DNA of 64,000 nt from contig NC_072892.1 of NCBI RefSeq assembly GCF_027943255.1, positions 19,801,792 to 19,865,791 of the forward strand, given 5' to 3'. The translations under genes and the position numbers were made by a program. Position 1 is the first letter of the stretch. Each line of letters opens with the position of its first letter. Below are positions 1 through 12,321 of the stretch, piece after piece. Origin of the DNA: Anastrepha obliqua. Taxonomy: Eukaryota; Arthropoda; Insecta; Diptera; Tephritidae. Under the pieces are notes generated by a model that did no database searches, had not been told where the DNA came from, and was given only the letters and a program-made list of their open reading frames with translations.

Positions 1-1887
1 TGTACGCGCCGGTAAGGTGCTGGTAGCAGAAGCTATGTGTTGCTTATTGGCTGATGATTTGCATCGCCAACCAGCCACAACAGCACACAACGACAGCGCG
101 CTGGCTCTGGCGAATGTTGCTGCGGTGCACTGCCACAGGTTTAGTATTTCAACTGAGGCAAATCATGAATGAATGAATTAATTCGGCCTACCGCGCAAAT
201 GCTCTGAATCCGGATGTGAAACGTACTCGATGGCGGTCTATTGATTCGACACCTTTGGCTGGACTTGCCTTCGCTCAGCTGCTGACTCGTCGCCGTGCGC
301 CCTTCAGATCAGAAATCAGAATATTTAAATTATTTCACTGATTAAAATTGCTGTGTTGTTGAATTGGTCAGCGCTGAATCGATCGACACCACACCATCAA
401 CCATTACCCTCGCTGTTGCGGCGGCTGATCGGCTGCTTCCCATAGTCTGGCATGTGACTGGATTTGTAGAAAAACGTTGACGTTGGCGTTGGCCACAGCT
501 TTAGTTGTAGGAACACTGAAGGTGGTCCCTTCGTGGATGCTGGTGGCAGTGTGAGTAGGTGTCATTCCCAGGAAATCGCAATTGAAATGCCACCCGAAAT
601 TAAACAATTTGCCGGTGTAGACCGTAACCTATTCTTGTTGTTGCTGCCTCGTTGGCTTCTCTCTGAATGAGTGACATTGCTGGAATGAACAACGACTGCA
701 ACGGATTAAATCGACGTGTTTTCTTAATTACTTAATTCTCTTCTGGTTAATTCAGAAATTGGCTAGTCGTAGTCTCTTCATAGAAGAAGCATAATTTCTA
801 TATGCAGGCAGATATTTATATGAGAGAAACAGGTTTTTTTGTTGTTCTAACAGCGTAAAATGTGGTGCGCGAATTCTTTTCAATAAAGCCTCCATAATTT
901 TGGCAATGTACGACTGTCAACGCCAATGTCGCTGCTACTACAAAAATACATACAGATAAACAAATAAACATGTCGGTATGTGAATCGAAAAAAGGGGCAG
1001 CCAACCGAAAAGCGAATTAAGAATTGCGTTTTGTTTTATAAATTTTATTCAGTACTGCTGTTGTTGGCCAGGACTCAGCTTGATACTGCACTCAGCATGT
1101 GGCACACTTGCAGTTTAAAGGTTACAACACTTAACAATAACTCTGCCCCGACACTGCCGGCATTGCGGCAATTGCAGTTGGCGAACACGAATCCCAACGA
1201 ATCAGCACGCCCAATCGCAATGGCCATCTGCACTGGAGCTGCCGCGACGGAGTGTCATCTCAAAACGGTTTTTGTTTTTGCTTTTGCTTTTGGCTGCCTT
1301 TTATCAGTGCAAACAAAGTCACAATCTGTGACGCCCGCTAAAACTATTGATTTTTTTCGCTACATTCAGGCTTCTCGACATAAAATTGCCATACCTGGTT
1401 ACCTGCACTTTATTCGGTTTATTTATTTGCATCACATACATACATACATACATACATACATACAAATGTACACACACTAAAGTAATGTAGCGGCGTTGCT
1501 CAGGGGGCTTTAATGCCCCGCTAGTTTCCTTTATCGTCGCACATACTTAAATATATACATACATATGTACATAAATATATACTTATATTTTATATTTTGT
1601 CCCATTACCAACCAGACTGTTAAAATGAGACGCCATAATCAGTATGAGTTTTATCAAAAAAACATATATATCTAATCTTCATTTTGGGATTCTAAAAGTT
1701 TGAAGTTTAGTTGTTGTTAAAAAAATATAATTACACATATATTAATGCCTCCAAGTTTATTGTTTTATTAATTAGATTTCTTTTTTGTTTTGATAAAACA
1801 TAAAACTAATTTTCCAAGAGTTATTTTTTCGCTCGGAAATAATGATTATTTTTTAAGTTTTACATTTTTCATCAAAATTACATAATG
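1..1887. other. non-coding stretch, no gene recognised
   Basis: I see no supportable gene here. Open frames are short, lack recognisable domains and overlap low-complexity DNA. The stretch includes a CATA tetranucleotide microsatellite at about 1436-1466 and AT-rich sequence with ACATA/TATG runs at about 1541-1590. A G/C-rich inverted repeat (CAGGGGGC...GCCCCGCTAG) lies near 1500-1524. It could hold regulatory sequence of a gene beyond the left edge. Confidence 0.5.
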
Positions 1888-1889
1888 TA

Positions 1890-3198
1890 CAGGGTGGCTG
1901 ATGAAAGCCGCTACCAAAAAAAAAATTGAATAACTTTTTTTCTTTTTAAGTTATCTGTTCCATTTTTGTTTTAATTTGCAGATTGATCCTTAAAATTTAT
2001 TAAAATGGATAACTGGGATACACAAACAAGAATTTGGATAGTCCGCCGCTATCACGCACTGGAGTCCGTAGTTTTGGTACAGAGAGAGTACAGGCGGATG
2101 TTTGGCGGCGATCCCCCGAGCAGATGGACCATAATGAGACTGGTGAATAATTTTGCTGAGCAAGGAACAGTCGCAAGAAGGCCTTATCATCGAAACCTAC
2201 CAGTTCGGACGGAGGAAACGATCGCTGCTGTAGCTGCAGCTATACAAAGCAATACAAGGGTTTCAACAAGAAGCTTATCTGCTCAACTTGGTGCCAGCCG
2301 ACAGTCTTTGCAAACAATAATGCACAAAGATTTAGACTTATTTCCCTACAAAATTCAAATGGTTAACAAACTGAATGCAGCAGACTTGCCGATTCGCTTG
2401 GAATTTTGCCAGAAGATCCTGCAAATGGCGGAAGAAGACCAAAACATGTTAAACTGCCTTTTCATGTCTGATGAGGCCCATTTCGATTTAAACGGCAATG
2501 TGAACAAACAAAATTGTCGAATATGGAGTACTTCTAACCCACAGATACTCCACGAGACGGAATTGCATCCTCTTCGCGTGACAGTGTGGTGTGCGGTTTC
2601 TTCACGCTGTATTGTCGGGCCTTATTTTTTTGAAGAAATCACACCGTTACGGTTACTGGAGACCGTTATTTGAAAATGCTGAAAGAATTTTTCGATCCAG
2701 AACTACGCCGAAAGAGAATTCCTTTCAACTCTGTGTGGTTTCAACAAGATGGGGCAACGTCTCACATAGCCCAGACTGTTATGACAGAGTTGCGACGAAA
2801 ATTTCCCAATAAACTGATTTCAAGAAACTCCGAATTTCGTTGGCCCCCCAAGTCGCCTGACCTTACTGCACCTGACTTTTTCTTGTGGTGTTTATGTAAA
2901 CAAGAAGTTTATAAAACAAAGCCAACAAATTTGGATGAACTAAAACAATCCATTCGAGCAACAATTGCGGCTATTCCTGTCGCAACTCTCAAAGCAGCAA
3001 TGAACAACTTTTTACTAAGATGCCGCACTTGTGTCAACGAGCATGGGGGGCATTTAAATTCAATTATTTTTAAAACTAGTTAAGCTACATTTAATAAAAT
3101 TTAATGACCTTCAACTTGAAAAAAAAAATAAATGAACTCCATACACTAAAAAAAGTTATTTGAGTTTCTTAATGTAGCAAAATTCATCAGCCACCCTG
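1890..3198 (+). mobile_element. DD41D mariner-like transposon (rosa-type), near complete
   Basis: An IS630/Tc1/mariner superfamily element with terminal inverted repeats starting CAGGGTGGCTGATGAA at 1890 and, inverted, ending at 3198. TA dinucleotides flank both ends (1888-1889, 3199-3200), as expected for a TA target duplication. Weaker TIR similarity extends inward about 40 bp. The single gene inside encodes a transposase with 41 residues between the second and third catalytic Asp, which places it in the DD41D group known from tephritids as rosa. The gene carries a frameshift, so this copy is probably not autonomous. Confidence 0.88.
2005..3083 (+). pseudogene. DD41D transposase, frameshifted
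   Basis: Transposase of the Tc1/mariner superfamily, which would cut and paste the surrounding element at TA sites. The first frame (2005-2673) starts at ATG with a helix-turn-helix N-terminal region of the type common in insect elements with WFQQDGATSH motifs. It continues into the first catalytic Asp motif (MSDEAHFDLNG). Around 2640-2660 the frame shifts, and the following frame runs to 3083. That frame carries the second Asp (WFQQDGATSH) and the third (SPDLTAPDFFLW), 41 residues apart. The catalytic triad is therefore present but split by a small indel. The two frames together would give about 355 residues, a normal length for the family. Confidence 0.85.
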
Positions 3199-3308
3199 TA
3201 TTTATCGAAAACGAAACTTTTCCTTGCATAAATAATAATTAGTTTTTGAGTTTAATTTTTTTTATGTGGTAGATCAAAAAACTCAAAAAGTCATACTCAG
3301 ATGGAGGA

Positions 3309-4469
3309 TACAAAATGAAGTCCAAAATAAACGAGACTGGCGTCATAAAAAGGTTTTTGATGGCGCCATCTTTCTAATTAGTGAGTGCATTGAAAGTTAC
3401 ATCCCTAGCTGACCTCCAGTGAAAGCTTGGTGACATTCGGCTTATTGGAAGCGAAGTTATTACGTCTAAAGTGTCAGTATGTTTGTGTCATCAGTACAAA
3501 AATGAGTTTCGAACAAAGAGCTGATATCAAATTTTGTTTTAAAATCGATAAAATGTTTACCGAAATATTTGAATTAATGAAAAAAGTTTACGACGATGAT
3601 TGTCCACCTCGTCCCAGAGTTCATGATTTACACGTTTCAGAGATAGTTGTGAGGACATAAATGACAATGAACATACGGGCCGCCCAAAATCAGCAATCAC
3701 TCCATCAAAATTCTTCGTAAATTTATCAAAAATGGAACGAAATCATTATTGAGGTTCATGAAATCGGAGTTAAATACCTCCAAAATATCGATTTATCGCA
3801 TTTCGACTGATAATTTGGGCTTACGAAAGGTCTGTGCACGTTTCATTCCGCACAAAGTTAACTGAGTACCAAAAATTGCTCAGAATTCAACTTTAGAAAT
3901 GGTGATGAAACGTGGTGTTTCCAACATGAACCTGAAACTAAGCGTCCAAGTGCCGAATGGAAGGCCCCAGACGAGCCACCGCCCAAAAAGTCGCGTCGGA
4001 GAAGTCAAAAATCAAGTCGATACTCATTTGTTTTTTCTATATTGGCGTTTTGAAGTATTTGTTGCATCGCATTCGTCGAATTCGCCTTGAATACCGCGAA
4101 GGAGGAAGCTGGCGCTTATTGCATGATAATGCACCACCTCTATCGATCCACTCTTGTGACTGATTTTTTGACTAGAAATCGCATTTTAACCATGAATCAT
4201 TCACCGTATTCACCTGATATGGTTCCCTGTGACTTCTACTTATTGGCAAAATTGCATTTCGCTATGAAAGGAAAACATTTTTCGTCCGTAGAGGCCATCC
4301 AAAAGTCTTTTACCGACATCCTGAAGGACATTGCGGTCAATGACCTGAAACACTCTTTCGAAAAGCTTTGAGATCGCGTAAAACAGTGTATTGAAGCCAG
4401 AGGGGACTATTTTGAATAATTAAACTCGAAGTTATTAGAACAAAGTTCCTGCCGTTTCTATTTTAGCTT
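3309..4469 (+). mobile_element. degenerate mariner (DD34D) element, 3' end lost
   Basis: An old mariner copy. Its 5' end (about 3309) resembles the start of a second fragment of the same family at 38505, including the UTR and first codons. The transposase is broken by several frameshifts and deletions: N-terminal MSFEQRADIKFCF at about 3501, a degraded middle, the first Asp motif (GDETW) near 3904, the second (LLHDNAP) near 4112-4135, and the third (YSPDMVPCDFYL) near 4206-4240. The far end stops at about 4469, where LINE sequence begins, so the right TIR is missing. Not functional. Confidence 0.82.
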
Positions 4470-4945
4470 TTCTTCTTCTTAATTGGCGCGATAACCATTT
4501 ACGCGATTTTGTCCGAGCTTAACAAAGCGCGCCAGTCGTTTCTTTCTCGTGCTAACCGGCGCTAATTGGGTACACCAAGTGTGCCAGTCCTTTTCCTCCA
4601 GATCTTTCCAACGCAATGGAGGCCTTCCTTTTCCTCTGCTACCACCAGCTGGTACCGCATCGAATCCTTTAAGAGCCGGAGCGTTTGTATCCATTCAGAC
4701 GACATGACTCAGACAACGTAGCCGCTGGATCTTTATTCGCTGCGCTATATCTATGTCGTCGTAAAGCTCATACAGCTCATCGTTGCATCGCCCGCGATAT
4801 TCGCCGTTGCCAACGTGCAAAGGCCCAAAAATCTTACGCAGAATCTTTCTGTCAAACACTCCAAGCGTCGCTTCATCGGATGTTGCCATCGTCCACGCTT
4901 CTGTACCATACGTTAGGACGGGCATGATGAGAGCCTTGTAGAGTG
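4470..4945 (-). mobile_element. LINE fragment, reverse-transcriptase C-terminal tail
   Basis: On the minus strand the translation reads as the C-terminal tail of a non-LTR retrotransposon polyprotein: YGTEAWTM, RKILRKIFGPLHVGN, a segment matching RLxWLGHVVRMDTNAPA, and GGSRGKGRPPLRWKD. Two frames are needed (4695-4925 and 4479-4694), so it is broken. A related copy lies at 57270-57865 on the same strand. The piece is 5'-truncated, as usual for LINEs, and abuts the mariner at 4469. I cannot assign the clade from this tail alone. Confidence 0.75.
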
Positions 4946-5099
4946 TTAGTTAGTAATAAGATAAACAGATAATAAATAAGGTCAACCAAATAGAAGATTA
5001 CCGAATGCAACACTCAAGCATCGCTATAATGTGTTAAGCGGACGTCGCTGTTTTAATAGCCAACTCAGATGGCCTACAACGTCTATTACACAAATTTTG

Positions 5100-5700
5100 A
5101 GTCACTGCAAAAATATTTATTGTGGAGGTGTCGGCTGAAAAGCCAAATAGCTTAGTCATATAAAAAAATCTATTAAGGTGCAAACTGTGATGAAGTTTAA
5201 ATACCTCAGTGTGGAGATCTCCAGCGACCCCAACATTATCAAGGAAGTGCGAGAAAGATGTGATCAAGGCGGAAAATTACCAGGAGGTCTTAGAGACATA
5301 ATATGGAGGAATAACCACTTAAGAACGGCAGGTAAACCCCAAATATACAAATCTGTGATAAGACCTTGTCTGACGCATGGTGCAGAGGCGCGAGCTGAAA
5401 ATGTGAAACAAAACGAATGCTACGCACCACAGAAATGCAAATTTTACAATCCATTGCAGAAAAAATCTCGTCTAGATTACGTGTGGAATGAAGCAATAAG
5501 GGAGGAAAAAAAGTTACTGACATTCTTAAACTTGTAAGGAGTAGAAGACGAGCTTGGAATGACCATATAAGAAGGGCACATAGAATCGGATAATGAGGAT
5601 TCCTAGAGATTGTAAACCAAGCGGAAGACGTGCAACGCGAAGACCTCCAAAGCGATGGAAGGATAGCTGGATATCTACGGCACTTGAAGGCACAAAAAAT
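5100..5700 (+). mobile_element. LINE fragment, second family (RT C-terminal part)
   Basis: A plus-strand remnant of a different non-LTR retrotransposon. The recognisable part starts near 5178 with FKYLSVEISSD, followed by a GGLRDIIWRNNHLRT segment, IYKSVIRPCLTHGAEARAEN, and after a frameshift (about 5530) sequence matching WNDHIRRAHR and RRPPKRWKDSW up to about 5690. These are typical of the region after the RT fingers and palm in LINE polyproteins. Internal deletions and frameshifts make it non-coding. Confidence 0.7.
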
Positions 5701-5712
5701 TATTTTATTATA

Positions 5713-6998
5713 TTAGGAGGTTGAATTAGTTTTAAAGGTGACACACAGATGGCGCTATTTATCACTTTATCGCGTTGGCAATACTGAATATATATTCATG
5801 ACAAAGCCTCATCCCTAGGCTTTGTTTATCAGTATCTGTCATTTCGCTGAAGTATAAACAACGCAGTGTTTTCGTGCTCCGAGTATGTCAACTTTCGTGC
5901 CGTCGAAACGCAATTTGCGGGAAGCTTTGCTTTTCTGCTTCAATTTGAAAAAAAATACAGCCCAAGCTCGTGAATTGCTGCAGGAGGCCTACCCAGACCA
6001 TACTCCGTCGATTTCAACATGTGAGTACTGGTTTCGACGATTCAAAAGTGGTGATTTTCACACCGAAGACAAGGAGCGTCTTGGCCAGCCCAAAAAGTTC
6101 GAGGACGCGGAATTGGGGGAATTGGTAAACGAGGACTCGTGCCAAACCCAAGAAGAGCTTGCTGAATCATTGGGCGTTGATAAATCAACCGTTTGCAAGC
6201 GTCTAAAAGCGATGGGAATGATCCAAAAGCAAGGACATTGGGTCCCGTATGAGTTGAAGCTGCGCGACATCGAACGGCGATTTTTAACGTGCGAATTGCT
6301 GATCGAGCGACAAAATCAGAAGGGTTTTTTGCATCGGGTGGTGACTGGCGACGAAAAATGGATCCACTACGATAACCCAAAACGCAAAAAATCATGGGGT
6401 TTGTCCGGCCACGCATCAACGTCGACGGCCAAGCAGAATATTCACGGCAAGAAAATCATGCTCTGCATTTGGTGGGATCAGGTCGGCGTCGTATATTTTG
6501 AGCTGCTCCAACCGGGCGAAACAATCACGGGGGATCGTTACCGACTGCAATTGATGCGTTTAAGCCGGGCATTGAAAGAAAAACGGCCGGAAACGGTAAA
6601 AAGGCACGACAAGGTTATTTTGCAACATGACAACGCTCGGCCGCATGTTGCTCAACCTGTCAAAAAATACCTTGGAACGCTTGGCTGGGAAGTGTTACCC
6701 CAGCCGCCGTATAGTCCAGACATAGCTCCCTCCGATTATTATTTGTTCCGGCATATGAGTCTCGATTTGGCGGACCAGCGGTTCTCCTCGTACGAGGCTA
6801 CCAAAATATGGGTTGAGTCATGGATAGCCAAGCAGCGGCCAGAATTTTAGAGAAACGGCATCCGGAAATTGCCCGAAAGATGGGCGAAAGTTGTAGCTAG
6901 CCATGGCCAATACTTCGAATAAAATATTTTGTACCGTTTTTTCACAATAAAGCCCCAAATCTTCGAAAAAAACCTTTAAAACTAATTCAACCTCCCAA
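5713..6998 (+). mobile_element. mariner (DD34D) element, nearly intact
   Basis: A complete-looking 1286-bp mariner. The 27-bp terminal inverted repeats (TTAGGAGGTTGAATTAGTTT... at 5713 and its inverse ending at 6998) differ at one position. TA dinucleotides flank it (5711-5712, 6999-7000). Internally it holds a single transposase reading frame damaged by only one in-frame stop. High TIR identity and an almost open gene point to a fairly recent copy. It is the best-preserved DNA transposon in the window. Confidence 0.92.
5885..6922 (+). pseudogene. mariner transposase with one premature stop
   Basis: DD34D transposase that binds the TIRs and moves the element at TA sites. The ATG at 5885 opens a frame with an N-terminal paired helix-turn-helix region (about residues 1-115), including WFRRFKSGDF and a GQPKKFED linker. 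The catalytic core follows: first Asp in VVTGDEKWIHYDN, second in LQHDNARPHVAQ, third in YSPDIAPSDYYLF. Thirty-four residues separate the last two, so the triad is intact. A TAG at 6848-6850 interrupts the frame after residue 321. The same frame continues to TAA at 6920-6922, ending in GQYFE as mariners usually do. A single substitution therefore accounts for the loss. The alternative is a sequencing error. Confidence 0.92.
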
Positions 6999-7000
6999 TA

Positions 7001-7859
7001 TTTTATTTTTATTTTATTAACAGGAACTGTGATATAAAATAAATTTTATATTTACTCGTGTAATAAAATGTAATTTACATTGCGTGAAGAAAAACTGGCA
7101 AGAGGCCTATAATAAAAGACAAAGAAAGTAAGAAGAAAGATTTAATTCTACTACAAATACAATGCAGTTTTATAGCCCATTGAATTTCATAGTTTGATAT
7201 ATGGGAAAACGTTGTACGAAACTATCCATATGACGTATGCTCGCCATTTTTTTTTATACGAAAGAAAATATCCAACACCGTCTATAAAAAAATCAATATC
7301 ATATTACTTGAATTATGAAAGTAGTTATAAGGCTTTCATTTACTTTTGCCTCTTTCGTTGCTCATGGATGTGAAACTGATATGAAGGTCGCTTAAAAAGT
7401 CAGTGCAAAGTCAGAGAGATGGCACTACTGGCGCATATCGAGGTTATGCTTGGTTAGTAGCATCTCTTGGGGGAACATACACCAAGTTTCAGCCGGATCG
7501 GTATGTTTCTTTGGGCTTGGCATTCGTTTGAATCGCGAAAGTCGAATTATTTTCAAAAAATGGACGAAAAATAATTTCGCATGTGCAGTTTGTCGCCTCA
7601 ACTGGTGTGGTCGCAAAATTAATGGTAATAGTTATATTTATGGGGCAATGGTGTTGCACAGCCAATTGCAAAAATAATAATATAAAATAATAAAATAATA
7701 ATAAAATATAAAATAAAATAAAAATTTAAATTGAATCAACCTATACATAGTTTTTCCAAGAAGATTGTCGTGGATATACAAAAGCGATAGTCTTGTAGAC
7801 ACTAGAAACGTAGCATTTATTAGTGGAAAACTGGATTTTATACTTACGAGTACATTGTA
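7001..7859. other. non-coding; possible mariner 5' remnant at 7385-7680
   Basis: No gene. The part at about 7385-7680 has the layout of a mariner 5' UTR (an 'agagatggcactactggcg' stretch, then a TTTTCAAAAAATGGA context) but no transposase beyond the putative start, so at most it is a 5' remnant. About 7675-7735 is AT-rich with repeated AATAATAAAATA. Nothing else was recognised. Confidence 0.3.
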
Positions 7860-7945
7860 GTTATTGTTGTTTGGGGAATGCTGTTGGAGTGACAGTCCTT
7901 CGCCGGATTTAAACTAATTGTCGCGGGAAGCGCATTTAATTAGTC
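7860..7945 (+). repeat. short interspersed repeat, family B (degenerate copy)
   Basis: Matches, with changes, the repeat at 62470-62600 and the inverted copy at 17995-18135. Shared order: a TTG-rich start, GGGGAATGCTGTTGGAGTGACAG, CCTTCGCCGGAT, then TGTCGCGGGAAGC. It is a dispersed short element of about 90-130 bp, with no coding capacity. Class unknown; possibly a SINE or part of a longer element. Confidence 0.5.
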
Positions 7946-8044
7946 AACTGTACGAGGTGCGTTCAAAGAGTATCGCGAATTTTGTGTTTTTTCAAAAATT
8001 ATTTATTTATTCATTAATAACTATTTTTTGACCCCTTTAAAGTA

Positions 8045-9120
8045 ATCCCCATCGTATGCACTTGTACCAACGTTTTTTCCAACCTTCGAAGCACTTCAAA
8101 AAATCAATTTTTTTTTATCTTGTTCAGCTCCTCCTTCGATGCCGTCTTTATCTCGTCAATCGGTGGCTGTGGCATCATTATATATATATATATATATAAT
8201 TGGCGCGTAAGCCCTTTTTGGGTGTTTGGCCGAGCTCCTCCTCATATTTGTGGTGTGCGTCTTGATGTTGTTCCACAAATGGTGAGACCTACAGTTTTAA
8301 TCCGACTCCGAATGGCAGATATTTTTATGAGAAGCTTTCAAATACACTCGGAGGTTTGCCATTGCCTGCCGCGGGGCGACCGCTATTAGAAAAATGTTTT
8401 TCTTAATTTTGGTGTTTCACCGAGACTCGAACCTACGTTCTCTCTGTGAATTCTGAATGGTAGTCACGCACCAACCCATTCGGCTACGGCGGCCGCATCA
8501 TTAGAGTTTTGTTTTTTGGCCAAAAAGTCGCGCACAAGCAACGATGTGTGAGCAGGGGCGTTATCGTGATGCAAGAGTCTATTTTTGTTCTTCCACAAAT
8601 CAGGGCGTTTCTGGCGGACTGCTTCGCGCAAATTGCGCATAACTTGCAGGTAAAATTCCTTATTGACCGTTTTATCCTGTGGCATGAACTTATGATGCAC
8701 AACGCCCCTGCAATCGAAGAAAATGGTAAGCAAAACATTTACATTTTACATTCGCCCGAACTTAGCGCGCTGTTTTCGCTCTTGGTTCGTGCGGCAGCTT
8801 CCATTGAGATGATTGAGCTTTGGTGTCCACGTCATAACCATAAACCCACGATTCGACAGCAGCTATGACCCTCTGGCGAAAATTTGGGTCGTCGCGGACA
8901 GAGCCCCCGTCTCATACCCAAATCATTGAAAAAATCGAATAGCGTGAGCCAATCGATATGTGTAGGTTCTCAGCAACTTCTCTAACGGTGATTCGACGAT
9001 TGGCCAATACTATTTTCTTCACTTCATCAATGTTTTCGTCTGTTGTTGAAGTGCTCGGGCGTCCGGCACGCTTTTCGTCGTTCACATCTTCTCGGCCTTC
9101 TGAGAACATTTTGTACCACT
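8045..9120 (-). pseudogene. mariner transposase remnant
   Basis: Minus-strand coding remnant. The N-terminal part at 8912-9109 has SEGREDVNDEKRAGRPSTST, then a second helix-turn-helix (ITVREVAENLHISIGS). The middle at 8464-8733 has ILLTIFFDCRG-type sequence, HKFMPQDKTVNKEFY and the second Asp (LLHHDNAPAHTS). Immediately after this the SINE intervenes. On its far side the frame resumes as PQPPIDEIKTASKEELN, so about 100 nt containing the YSPDLAPxD motif are missing. Several frameshifts are also present. Dead copy. Confidence 0.8.
8181..8494 (-). mobile_element. tRNA-derived SINE, family A, with 9-bp target duplication
   Basis: A 314-bp SINE in minus orientation, inserted in the mariner. Direct repeats GCATCATTA at 8172-8180 and 8495-8503 are its target-site duplication. 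Read on the minus strand, the head (GGCCGCCGTAGCCGAATGGG...) resembles a class II tRNA, with an A-box-like GTAGCCGAATGGGTTGGTGC and a B box AGGTTCGAGTCTC, so RNA polymerase III transcription is likely. The body contains AATGGCAAACCTCCGAGTG and TTGTGGAACAACATC. The tail ends GGCGCGTACxxCC-like into (TA)n. Related copies: 11897-12213, 12965-13170, 38172-38490, 49796-49985 and 52945-53240. Confidence 0.88.
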
Positions 9121-9353
9121 GATGAGGTTCTTTGATCCATCTTTTTGAATAGGTAAAAATCGAAGACGAGCCGAAACACGTGCAAGCAAAGCAACTGTCA
9201 ATAATTAATATAACTGATCATTCAAAATGGTCGAACTCGTCGGCATGAGTGAGAGACATGAGTACCAACATATCGCCCCAAAAAAATCGAAATTCGAATA
9301 TACGTAACCTGTGAAAATTCAAAATTCGCGATACTTTTTGAACACACCTCGTA

Positions 9354-10590
9354 TTAAATTAATTAAAATTCTTTGTTACCGAAATAGGAAACAAAAAACA
9401 TAAATTACTGTAGAAAGTAGTTAAATAATTTTTGTTAGAGCGAGCGTTAAGTGTGAAGAATTTTTTTAAGTTATTTGTCTACCTTCCTCCACAACTTTCA
9501 CCTAATCATGGATGCGCAACTCTTTTCACTTCAATAAATGTTTTTTCCTCGTTCTACCATGTTTGTAGGCAATTTAGGAAACTACGCATAGACATAGCCA
9601 ACACTTCGTATTCCTTTTCCCTCGGTTGGGCTAACACAAAAGCATTCAAGGCTGTAAGCGCGTACTGCGTTTCTTTCCTGTCCAAATAAAATCATAAAAT
9701 CTTAAAAAAATTGTTATGCAATTTTTCTAAAGAAATAAGATTCAGTTGCACGAATACTAAAGAGAAGGTGCCAAGCTCGATTAATATTTTTTTTTGGGCT
9801 CTTGCGGTTCTGAAGAGCAGATTTACGAAAACAACAAAGCATACGAATTATGACTTTAATATTTCCCAAATTCAGTACATTGCACTAATAAAATTAATAT
9901 TTTCATGTATAAAAAGTGGGTCAAATGGCTCTATGGTAAGTTTTTTTGGTGGATGGATGTCATAGTGTGATAAACTCTAACGATTCACACAAATTGAAGT
10001 CCCAACAAATATACAATAAAATATAACAAATATACCTACATACAACTCATACTTCTGTTCCTTCTACGCGCAGGTGAACAGGCAGGAGGATATGTTTATG
10101 TGTCTGTGCAAAAGTCATAAAACATTTTATTGCAAGACAATTTCGAGTTGTCGCACAGAATGCCGCCAAAGAACGGTGTGTGGTCCCCAACGTTTACTTG
10201 CTTATCAGATGATCTCCTTTCGACGCTGCTAAGATGAAAAGATCAACACTTTTATGCGTAAGTGTGCTAAGACTGGATTTCAATCGTCTTTTGAAAATGT
10301 AAAAAAAAATCTAAATAATTCCGGAGCTGCATATCGTTGAAAAATGTGCAACTGACTGTATCCAATAGAACTAAAAATGCACCGAACCTTCAGGCAAACG
10401 ACCTAAAAAATCGCTTCCTTCAATGAATGTTCTAAAAAACTGCACAAAACAATAAAGAAGCAGAAAATTATACAGGTTGAATTTTAATTTCCATTTACTA
10501 CTAAGTTTAACTTATGCAAATTTGTTACCGCCCACTGCTCGCGATTAAAAAGTCACAAGAGGCCACCCCACATGTGGTGGCATGTGACTT
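9354..10590. other. intergenic; upstream region of first protease gene
   Basis: No gene recognised. The interval is AT-rich, with no domain-bearing frame. Near 10201-10213 CTTATCAGATGATC holds two GATA-type cores in opposite orientations. GATA factors activate midgut protease genes in flies, so this may be an enhancer site for the protease at 10664; that link is inference. Confidence 0.4.
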
Positions 10591-10594
10591 TTGG

Positions 10595-10601
10595 TATAAA
10601 A
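10595..10601 (+). promoter_or_regulatory. TATA box of protease gene 1
   Basis: TATAAAA at 10595-10601, about 65 bp upstream of the ATG at 10664, leaves room for a start site near 10625 and a short leader. The matching position in the second protease gene (13469) also has a TATA box. This fits strongly regulated, tissue-specific digestive genes. Confidence 0.75.
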
Positions 10602-10663
10602 GCGTCTAGCGGTTATGGCAAGTGGAACAACTCAGCAAATCGCATTCTAATCGCCACAAGAAA

Positions 10664-11631
<968 letters not shown>

Positions 11632-11896
11632 AGGGAAATTGAGAGCATACATTTTAAATAATTTATTGATGAAAGCTTTCTAATTGGCGCTTACTCTAAA
11701 GTTTATTTAATTAACTGAAAATATGAAGAGTTATAAAACTTGTAAAATCGATTATTTTAAGATGAGGAAATCTTTTTCACATATTAAGAATCTCAGCAAA
11801 AATTATTGAGCATTGCGAAGAAATTATAAACCATGGTTTTAAAGGTATTTTATTATAGGGTGCCCTAGTTCCGCTATTTAATGCGAGTAAGAGAGA

Positions 11897-12213
11897 ATTC
11901 CGGCCGTCGTAGCCGAATGGGTTGCGTGACTACCATTCGAGAGTGGGTTCAAATCTCCGTGCATGAAACAGTAAAATCACAGAATAAGTTTTTTCTAATA
12001 GCGGTCGCACCTCGGCAGGCAATGGCAAACCTCCGCGTGTATTTCTGCCATCGAAAAGCTCCTCATAAAAATATATGCCGTTTGGAGTGGCTTGAAACTG
12101 TAGGTCTCTCCATTTGTGGAACCACATCAAGACGCACACCACAAATAGGATGAGGAGCTCGGCCCCAAACACCCAGAAGGGATGTACGCGCCAATTATTT
12201 ATTTATTTTAAGA
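11897..12213 (+). mobile_element. tRNA-derived SINE, family A
   Basis: Plus-strand copy about 270 bp after the protease stop codon. The head GGCCGTCGTAGCCGAATGGG and B-box region GTGGGTTCAAATCTCC resemble a tRNA. The body carries GCAATGGCAAACCTCCGCG, then TGTGGAACCACATC and a GGATGTACGCGCC end followed by an ATTT-repeat tail. It aligns over its full length with the copies at 8181-8494 (opposite strand) and 38172. Confidence 0.85.
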
Positions 12214-12321
12214 GAAAATCCCGATAAGCAGTAAGGACGCTGGAAGAAAGAATAAGGAAGTGTACAATGGAGTAAACTGTTAAGCTTCAAATCCCTAGAT
12301 AAGCCATTCAACTCGTGCTGC

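Larger units (their letters stand above)
7951..9353 (-). mobile_element. mariner element, internally deleted, carrying a SINE
   Basis: Terminal inverted repeats of about 33 bp (TACGAGGTGCGTTCAAAGAG at 7951; the inverse ends at 9353) define a mariner whose gene is on the minus strand. Subtracting the 314-bp SINE (8181-8494) and its duplicated target leaves about 1.08 kb, shorter than a full mariner of about 1.3 kb. The transposase gene has lost the block containing the third catalytic Asp. A solo end of the same family remains at 19458-19479. Confidence 0.85.

Noticed and set aside
980..1480. 166-codon frame near the left edge
   Set aside because: Non-ATG start, ends in a CATA microsatellite giving Ile-His-Thr repeats; no domain.
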